NCBI GenBank assembly: GCA_047619485.1
Contig: JBLHKE010000168.1
Location: 1-11,989 of the forward strand
DNA from: JBLHKE01 sp047619485
GTDB taxonomy: Bacteria > Verrucomicrobiota > Verrucomicrobiia > Verrucomicrobiales > DEV007
Direction of reading: 5' to 3'
DNA: 11,989 bases
Notes under the pieces: generated by a model
What the model was told of the DNA's origin: nothing
Database searches by the model: none
What the model saw: the letters and a program-made list of their open reading frames with translations, nothing else
Translations under genes and position numbers: made by a program
In this document: piece by piece, positions 1 to 5,390 of the stretch
Position numbering within the stretch: position 1 is the first letter of the stretch
Layout of the letters: the number at the start of each line of letters is the position of its first letter

Positions 1-1862
1 CCTTCTAGTGACACACGCTGGAAGGCGCCGCCCTCGACGCCGTGGATCCCGTAGTGTTTGGCGAGGCGATCGTTGAGCATCGTCCAGTCGGCTCTGAGCA
101 TCGCGGAAGCGGGCTCGCGCTTGCGAATGATCTCACGGAACACGTGCAGCGATTGGATCCGCATCGCGCGGCGCAGTCCATCGTCATAGAGCTTGCCGTA
201 GAGGCGTTTGTCCGGCTCCATGACGCCGACCTGATCGGTGCTGAGCCAGTCGTCGACAAAGGCCTGATAAAACTTCGCCGCATTGGCGTGATCCAAACCG
301 TAGGTTGCTGCTTTTAACCTTCCCTTCGCTTTGCTGAGGAGACCGCTCTTAGCGGCGGACAACAGCCGTTGGTCTGGTGGGCCGTTCCACAAAAAATACG
401 AGAGTCGGGAGGCGATCGCGTAGCCGTCCGCTTTGTCGGACTCGGCATGAAACAGGAATTGCCGGTTCATCAGAATCGAAACACAGGTCTCGAGCACGGA
501 GCTCTCGATCCGCCAGTCCGTGTCGGGAGCAAAGGCCTTGTTCTCGGACACCGCCGCCCGGAAGCGATTCTTGTAGCGATGGTCCCCGTGGGTCGGCGGA
601 CTCCAGATCGTGGTGCTGATCGCTCTCGGTTTTGCGCTGAGCCGCTTCCTGAAGAATCGCGCGATATTGCCAGCCTGTGTCGCGGTGATCGGACGGCGAT
701 AGGCCTTCTCTGCGAAGTGGCCGAGCATTTTGATCGCGTCGATTTCGGTCGGTGCTTCTGGAAAATCACCAAATAGGTGTTTCATCTGCGGCGTCGGCCA
801 AGAGTCGACGATCGGGCCTTCGATCTCGATGTTTTTGATCAGTAGCAGATGTTCATTGATCGTGCGTGTGGGACGTTTCTTAGTCTGCCCTCCGTCATGT
901 TTGCCGCTGCGCTTCTGCACCTCGATGGTGTCGCCCATGCGGGCTTTCACTTCGCATTCGATCACGACGAAGTCCGGTCCCGGTTTCAGCTTAACCTCCT
1001 TGATCAAGCGCGAGCCATCGACCCCGCTGGCGTGTAGCATTTTTTTGTGATGCCGCGCTGCGATGCCAATCGCCACCGGAGCCTGGGACTTTTCTGAATG
1101 CGCCCGCGCGGTCACCCTAATCCGGTAGCGTCCTGGTAATCTGATCGGCCAGGTGGAAATCGAAAATGGCAGCGTGTGCACTCCCCATTTGGTATTGCCG
1201 TTGTTGAGGATTCCAATGGCGTCGTCGATTGATCGGAAATCGTGATAGAAGGTCTTCTTGGAGAGCAGTCCGTATTTCTTGGAGTGGGGGCTATAGCTGA
1301 GCTTGCCGGCTTTCGGTTTGCGGAACGGTTGCAGTCTCTGTGTCAAAGCTTCTTCGGCGATACGCATGAAGGAATCGAGGTGCTCCGGCGTCATCGTCAG
1401 CTGGTAGTTGTCGCGCGCCTTGCCGACATCGAAGTCAGGGATCGGGGTCTGGATGACGTGCTGACCGCCCATCAAAACCTCGAGTGAGTTCCAATATTGA
1501 GCCGGCGTGAGGCGTCGCATCCGTTCTACTTTTTGAGTTTCGAGGAACTTTTCTTTATATGAATCGATTTCGTTGTTGAGCCATTTGACCAGTTCGTCTC
1601 GCTCGGGTTTGGTCGGTTGTTTTTCATCCTCCGGCGGCATCTCCTCAGTGCGCACCAAGTCGAGCACATCTTCCCAAGCGGGCAGGGTGATTTGATTGGG
1701 CTTGGTTCCTAAAACCGCGAGATCAAAATCGCCCTTCAGCTTTTTTGAGCCGCCGTGACAATCGGCGCAATACGTCTGCAGATGAGCTTCCTGAATCTCC
1801 GTGCCAGCTGCGAAATCCAGCGCCACAATTGAGCTGATCAATAGGAAGAGGATTCTCTTCAT
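1..1862 (-). CDS. Planctomycete-type cytochrome c / DUF1592-family protein, 3' end beyond window
   Basis: The frame is open from ATG at 1862 to the left edge, giving 620 residues with the C-terminus missing. An N-terminal signal peptide (MKRILFLLISSIVALDFAAG) implies export. A CxxCH haem-c motif lies at residues 32-36 (CADCH), and MPP at 75-77 is typical of the PSCyt domain. RRLTPAQYWNSL at about 117-128 fits DUF1587. A beta-rich insert follows at roughly 210-330. FAEKAYRRP matches DUF1595, ASRLSYFLWN matches DUF1592, and the last visible part (RADWTMLNDRLAKHYGI) matches DUF1588. The expected DUF1585 end lies outside the window. The family is widespread in Planctomycetota and Verrucomicrobiota, nearly always beside a DUF1552 gene, and its biochemical role is unproven; a periplasmic redox role is inferred from the haem motif. 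The start overlaps the DUF1552 stop as ATGA, which suggests translational coupling. No Shine-Dalgarno is visible. Confidence 0.93.
   Translation of the reverse strand, partial: MKRILFLLISSIVALDFAAGTEIQEAHLQTYCADCHGGSKKLKGDFDLAVLGTKPNQITLPAWEDVLDLVRTEEMPPEDEKQPTKPERDELVKWLNNEIDSYKEKFLETQKVERMRRLTPAQYWNSLEVLMGGQHVIQTPIPDFDVGKARDNYQLTMTPEHLDSFMRIAEEALTQRLQPFRKPKAGKLSYSPHSKKYGLLSKKTFYHDFRSIDDAIGILNNGNTKWGVHTLPFSISTWPIRLPGRYRIRVTARAHSEKSQAPVAIGIAARHHKKMLHASGVDGSRLIKEVKLKPGPDFVVIECEVKARMGDTIEVQKRSGKHDGGQTKKRPTRTINEHLLLIKNIEIEGPIVDSWPTPQMKHLFGDFPEAPTEIDAIKMLGHFAEKAYRRPITATQAGNIARFFRKRLSAKPRAISTTIWSPPTHGDHRYKNRFRAAVSENKAFAPDTDWRIESSVLETCVSILMNRQFLFHAESDKADGYAIASRLSYFLWNGPPDQRLLSAAKSGLLSKAKGRLKAATYGLDHANAAKFYQAFVDDWLSTDQVGVMEPDKRLYGKLYDDGLRRAMRIQSLHVFREIIRKREPASAMLRADWTMLNDRLAKHYGIHGVEGGAFQRVSLE
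1859..1862 (-). promoter_or_regulatory. ATGA stop/start overlap
   Basis: The TGA stop of the DUF1552 gene (1861-1859) overlaps the ATG of the DUF1592-type gene (1862-1860). With no Shine-Dalgarno ahead of the second start, reinitiation or translational coupling is the likely way it is translated. The overlap is seen directly; the coupling is inferred. Confidence 0.8.
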
Positions 1863-3121
1863 GCGAAATCTGGAAGGGTGTCATTGCTGTCCCCGAACTG
1901 CTTATCTGTGATCCCCAGTTGGTTGAAGATGGACATGTACAAGTTGCAAAACGGCGTGTCGTTCTTGCCTCGATTGTAGGCGTGATGCTTGCCGTGTTCG
2001 AAACCAGCTCCGGCTACTAGCACTGGCAGATCTTTGGTCGAGTGCGCACTGGCGTTGCCCAATCCACTACCGAATAGAACCACTGTATTATCCAGTAGCG
2101 TCGAGCCGTCCTCGCACGGACTCGCATCAAGTTTTTCGAGCAACCGTTTCACGTTGTATGCAATCTCACGTTCGACGGTAATGAGCTGCTCGATTTTATC
2201 TGGGCGCTGGCCGTGGTGGGAGAGTCCGTGGTGACCATCGGAGATTCCGTTCAGGTTGCCGAAGACATTGTTAGTCCCCGGTAAGTCCATGGTTACGACA
2301 CGCGTGGAGTCGGTTTGAAACGCCAGCGTGATCAGGTCGACAAAGTGCGGCATGGTTCCAATGATTCCTTTGCCATGCTCATCTTCGGAAAGCTTGACGC
2401 CGGGATCCGCGATGGGGCGATCGATCCATTGTTTTTGCTTTTCTGCACGGATCTCTAACTCGCGTAACGAGGTTTGGTATTCTTCTAGTTTTTCCTGATC
2501 GGCCTGACCCAATTTCGAGGAGGGGCGTTTCGAGTCTTCGAGCACGCTTTCGAGCACTGATTCCTGCAGCGAGAGAAAGCGTTTCTGCGCGCCCGCGGGC
2601 CGCTGCGTGAATAGATGATCGTAGGCTTTGCGAGGATCAATGATCGCGCCTCGACGGGCACCACTGCGTGCCCATGAAAGGCCTTGGGTCACACCACCAC
2701 CCGCTTGGAGAGTCAGCGAATCAAAACGTGTTTCGCCACCGAGCAACTCGGCGACCCGCTGGTCGGCAGAGATCGATCTGCGGCCGCCGTGGCGAGCTGG
2801 ATGGCGTCCGGTAGTAAACGCGATGACACCAGCGTGACCGTGTCCGGCTTCCTGATGCTCCAACCCTGAAAGGATTGAAAACTTGTCCTTCATCGAATCC
2901 AATGGCTCAAGAATCCGCCCTAGCTGGGTGAATTCTCCCGTGTTTTTCGGAATGAACTCGGGCGCGTGAAAGCCGAGGAACGAATGGATGATAACGAAGC
3001 GTTTTGCAGGAGCCGCCTTTTGGGTTGCTGCGCTTGCGCTCGGGATCATTGCGTCGAAAAGTGGCAATGGTAACGTCGCGGCCGCACGCCGGAGGAGGGT
3101 TCGTCTCGAGAGCGATTTCAT
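1859..3121 (-). CDS. DUF1552 family protein, Tat-exported
   Basis: This 420-residue protein begins with a twin-arginine signal (SRRTLLRR at residues 5-12, then a hydrophobic stretch ending in SASAA), so it is probably exported folded. The body matches DUF1552: FSILSGLEH at 81-89, GHGHAG at 93-98, ISADQRVAELLG near 117-128, TRFDSLTL at 131-138, and the C-terminal GSGLGNASAHSTKDLPVLVAG, then NLYMSIFNQLGI and FGDS. Length is normal for the family and no disruption is seen. DUF1552 is distantly related to the alkaline-phosphatase-superfamily DUF1501 proteins; no substrate is established. It lies 7 bp after the broken sulfatase and overlaps the DUF1592-type gene by ATGA, so the three were probably one transcript. 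The start is the only ATG placing the Tat motif at the terminus; no clear ribosome binding site precedes it. Confidence 0.94.
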   Translation of the reverse strand: MKSLSRRTLLRRAAATLPLPLFDAMIPSASAATQKAAPAKRFVIIHSFLGFHAPEFIPKNTGEFTQLGRILEPLDSMKDKFSILSGLEHQEAGHGHAGVIAFTTGRHPARHGGRRSISADQRVAELLGGETRFDSLTLQAGGGVTQGLSWARSGARRGAIIDPRKAYDHLFTQRPAGAQKRFLSLQESVLESVLEDSKRPSSKLGQADQEKLEEYQTSLRELEIRAEKQKQWIDRPIADPGVKLSEDEHGKGIIGTMPHFVDLITLAFQTDSTRVVTMDLPGTNNVFGNLNGISDGHHGLSHHGQRPDKIEQLITVEREIAYNVKRLLEKLDASPCEDGSTLLDNTVVLFGSGLGNASAHSTKDLPVLVAGAGFEHGKHHAYNRGKNDTPFCNLYMSIFNQLGITDKQFGDSNDTLPDFA

Positions 3122-3128
3122 GGTCGGT

Positions 3129-4012
3129 TTAGTTATTGCGAATGATCTTGGGATGGCTGCGCTCTGAGTTGATCGCGTGTTGCATCTCGGTGCTTAGTTT
3201 TTTTACCATAGCTGGCTGATCGGCATAGAGATTCTTTTCTTCGTATGGGTCCGAGCTGAGATCGTAGAGTTGGCCGCTCTGACTCAAGTCCATGCGCCAA
3301 GATGCGATCGTCCCCATCGGCTCCACCTCGGCCGAATACTTGAAGAACCCGCCGGAGCCAAGCGTATCGAAAATCAGTTTCCAGTTGTCCCGCCGGATCG
3401 AAAGGATCCCTGTGTAGGATTGCGTGATCATCGAATGGCGGGCTGGGGCGGCTTTTGGGTCGAGGAATTGCGCTGACTGGTCAACGCCATCCTCCGCCGC
3501 CCACTCTGGCAACGCGGAGCCCGTGATCGATGCGGCTGTGGGGAGTACATCGGTCAGGCACAGCAGATGGTCGTTTACTTGATTTGGATTCATTCTAGCT
3601 GGCCAGCGGACGATGAACGGAACCCGCGAGCCGCCGTCCCAAGCATCCGTCTTGAAGCCCCGATAGGGCCCTGAGCCATCGTGCCCTGCGGAGATTTCAG
3701 GCTTCGAATATTTCGGTCCGTTGTCGGACGTGAAGATCACCAAGGTGTTCTCGGCGATTTGCGATTCATCCAGTAGCTTGCGGACCCGTCCGGCGCTCTC
3801 GTCGACCCACAGGCAGCGATCCCCTCGGCCGCCAACGCGTCGATGGCGGGGGTGCGCACTATTCCGCCGGGTTGATTGCAGCTCACATCGCCCCATCCGA
3901 GATCATCCGCTAGGATCACGATGATGTTTGGCTTGCTTGGTTCTTCGCCGAAAGCGAACGAGCAAAGAGAAGCAAGCGTGACGTCAAGTGCGATTCGGAT
4001 GGGTGGGCTCAT
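3129..4012 (-). pseudogene. Sulfatase pseudogene with internal deletion and frameshift
   Basis: The first frame, from ATG at 4012, gives a signal peptide and then KPNIIVILADDLGWGDVSC and TPAIDALAAEGI (residues 28-65), the classical sulfatase N-terminus with its two metal-binding aspartates. At about 3810-3822 the homology jumps to another frame, WVDESAGRVRKLLDES, then ENTLVIFTSDNGP, the GG-RVPFIVRWP stretch and the normal C-terminal region ending at 3129. Roughly 180-230 residues usual in the family are absent, including the CxPSR formylglycine motif and the GKWH lysine/histidine region. The frame changes at the junction, and neither half could be an active sulfatase. The N-terminal frame runs on to a stop at 3737; the C-terminal frame could restart at an ATG at 3896 but would lack both catalytic and signal sequences. 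Two miniature elements sit 20 bp upstream of the start. An assembly error at the junction cannot be excluded. Confidence 0.85.
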
Positions 4013-4035
4013 TTTGACGGAATTTTAGATCTTAG

Positions 4036-4194
4036 GGGCACCTCCGAAAACCTCATGCGGGCTGGAGCTTGATAAAATCCCCGCTGTCTTCGTTGCTAAA
4101 GCGCCCACTATCACCAGACAGCTTAGCGTTTATCGCCTCGCCAGCGGGAATTCTCTCTGCGCCCCATTTTCACAGCAGGTTTCCGGAGGTGCCC
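4036..4194. mobile_element. Miniature inverted-repeat element A (MITE-like), 159 bp
   Basis: The ends are 18-bp inverted repeats with one mismatch: left GGGCACCTCCGAAAACCT (4036-4053), right complement GGGCACCTCCGGAAACCT (4177-4194). The element is flanked by TTAG at 4032-4035 and 4195-4198, a 4-bp duplication of YTAR type; a 3-bp TTA reading also fits. A second, imperfect inverted pair lies inside (4074-4086 with 4142-4154, 11 of 13 matching), so the element can fold into a long hairpin. It has no coding capacity. Ends starting GGG and a YTAR target recall IS5-type DDE transposons, which is inference. It lies 23 bp upstream of the sulfatase pseudogene start and abuts element B1. Confidence 0.8.
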
Positions 4195-4197
4195 TTA

Positions 4198-4354
4198 GTG
4201 TTTGTCAGTAAATAACTCCTACAATCTGCTGGTTATTTTGGCCATCACCCGCGTTAGCTTCCAACTCAAATAGCCCGCTATAATCGCTGAAATCTGCCTT
4301 GGTGCTGGCTAAAATTCCTGCGCATCTTTGTATGACTTATTTCCTGACAACCCC
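4198..4354. mobile_element. Miniature inverted-repeat element B, copy 1 (157 bp)
   Basis: The element has 27-bp terminal inverted repeats (4198-4224 and 4328-4354), 22 of 27 matching, with core TTGTCAGTAAATAA. An inner inverted pair (4235-4249 with 4301-4315, 13 of 15 matching) extends the fold into a long hairpin. TTA flanks it at 4195-4197 and 4355-4357. The same 157-bp sequence recurs at 10019-10175 in the same orientation with 7 differences (about 95.5% identity). No protein is encoded. The left TTA is shared with the right end of element A, so one element was inserted at the target copy made by the other. Its arms are more decayed than in copy 2. Confidence 0.9.
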
Positions 4355-4358
4355 TTAG

Positions 4359-4749
4359 AGGCTGCCGATCCGAATTTCTTGCGCTCTGGGTTCAAAAGCA
4401 CCTTCGACCGTGTTAGAAATACCCATGAACCGTGTCGATCCTGGCACCAATTGCATGTTCCTGTCACGGAAATGCGAGTGGAGGGAAGAGGTCTTTCTCC
4501 CTTGCTTGAACTGGTCCCAGGTTGTTTCGAGCTTCCCGGCTTGATTGGAGAGCCGGTTTCCATTGCCGACTCCAACGGATCAGAATTTTCGCGCCCGATT
4601 TGCTGGAAATCAGCGGCTGGTAGCTACCGCGAGAACACTTCGGCTGTGATCGCCACCGTCTCTATCATCAAAGATTTGCTGGGATGAGGGGATTTTCCCA
4701 GCTGCTGGTACGCCTACGGCAATGATCCGCGCAGATGGCGGCACCGGGA
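4359..4749. other. Stretch without a convincing gene (possible decayed DNA)
   Basis: I recognise no gene here. A plus-strand frame is open from a TTG inside element B1 (4328) to a stop at 4687 (119 codons), and a minus-strand frame covers 4575-4309, but both run into the miniature element and neither has a recognisable motif. On the plus strand just downstream (about 4690-4780) the reading CWYAYGNDPRRWRHRDYKAA looks protein-like but has no start. The likeliest explanation is remnant sequence of an older gene; no terminator or RNA structure was seen. Confidence 0.35.
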
Positions 4750-4986
4750 CTACAAGGCAGCCAGGCATTCCGAGCCCGATTCAGTGATTCGATACTTCAT
4801 GATTGTAAAGCCTTCGAACACCGGCTCACTCTCGACATAACCGTCGCCGATGAGCTCTAGGAAAACCTTCCCCCTTACGGGAGTTCCAGGTTCGAGAATT
4901 TCGCAGCCATCGTAATCGGCAGGGCAGTACCACAAACCGGGTTTCATGAGGCGTAGGAGATTTACGTGCCGTTCGTTCATTTTCAA
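4750..4986 (-). CDS. Small hypothetical protein, possibly winged-helix
   Basis: A 76-78-residue protein. Two starts are possible: TTG at 4986 with AGGA (4997-4994) 7 bases upstream, or ATG at 4980, for which that AGGA is too far. I extend to TTG because of the spacing, but ATG is a close alternative. The sequence has an N-terminal helix (MNERHVNLLRLMKPGLWYCP), a middle segment with GKVFLELIGDGYVES, and an end MKYRITESGSECLAAL. The last piece resembles the 'YriTe.G...L' wing and final helix of small winged-helix proteins. No other domain, signal or membrane segment is seen. It stands alone between remnant sequences, so its expression is uncertain. Real coding is supported by its orderly composition; the DNA-binding role is inference. 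Confidence 0.5.
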   Translation of the reverse strand: MKMNERHVNLLRLMKPGLWYCPADYDGCEILEPGTPVRGKVFLELIGDGYVESEPVFEGFTIMKYRITESGSECLAAL

Positions 4987-5103
4987 AAAGCTATCCTAGG
5001 GGTATTCCTGCAGGAACGCCAACGGTCATTCTCAACTAGAATCCCTACCGGGAAAACCCTCTGAACCTCGACTCAAGCGTCTACTGCGCGCGAAAATGCT
5101 TAA
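4987..5103. other. Intergenic spacer, nothing identified
   Basis: Between the small minus-strand gene and the hydrolase remnant there is no open frame of note. The only feature seen is the AGGA at 4994-4997, which may serve the TTG start of the small gene. No repeat or terminator was found. Confidence 0.4.
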
Positions 5104-5343
5104 GATCACCGGCACCTGACCCGCCATAGGCCGCGCCATTGCTATTTGACCCAGTGGGGGCGACGCACCCAGCTCAGGCTAAGGATCGTCTTCCACGCGG
5201 TGATGGCGGGCAAGATGCCAACTTGCGCGACGAAACTTGGCAACGTGGATTTCAAGCCCGAGGGCTCGATGCTCCTGGCTGAGCAGGTTGTTCGGACAAT
5301 CCTAAACGAAGCACGCTCAGAACAAACGTCGGTGGCATTGTAA
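5104..5343 (+). pseudogene. Remnant of an SGNH/GDSL-type hydrolase 3' end
   Basis: A plus-strand frame from just after a stop at 5101 to TAA at 5341-5343. Its end reads VFHAVMAGKMPTCATKLG, then NVDFKPEGSMLLAEQVV and RTIL. This matches the closing block of secreted SGNH hydrolases, where an Asp-x-x-His pair followed by F-x-x-EG-x-x-LAEQV is usual. Here the catalytic aspartate is Gly and the histidine is Asp (GNVDF), the rest of the enzyme is absent, and the residues before it look scrambled. No good start codon or ribosome binding site is present. I read it as a decayed 3' fragment. The family match is from motif shape alone and could be wrong. Confidence 0.45.
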
Positions 5344-5390
5344 GTGGGAAGATGGATTAGATGGTCTTGAGGAGGGGCACTCCAATTCGG

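Noticed and set aside
369..776. Plus-strand frames within 369-1050
   Set aside because: The opposite frame is continuously open and carries DUF1592/DUF1595 motifs; the plus frames are shadows.
3129..3896. C-terminal half of the broken sulfatase as an independent gene from ATG at 3896
   Set aside because: Its first ~27 codons are the out-of-frame reading of the sulfatase N-terminus, and it lacks signal peptide and catalytic motif.
4328..4687. 119-codon plus-strand frame starting in element B1
   Set aside because: It begins with TTG inside the terminal repeat, has no ribosome binding site and no motif; not called as a gene.
5364..5384. AGGGGCACTCC resembling the end of element A, with a short GGAG/CTCC stem after the sulfatase stop
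   Set aside because: Only about ten bases match, with no partner repeat or duplication; the stem is 4 bp and has no T-run, so neither an element end nor a terminator is supported.
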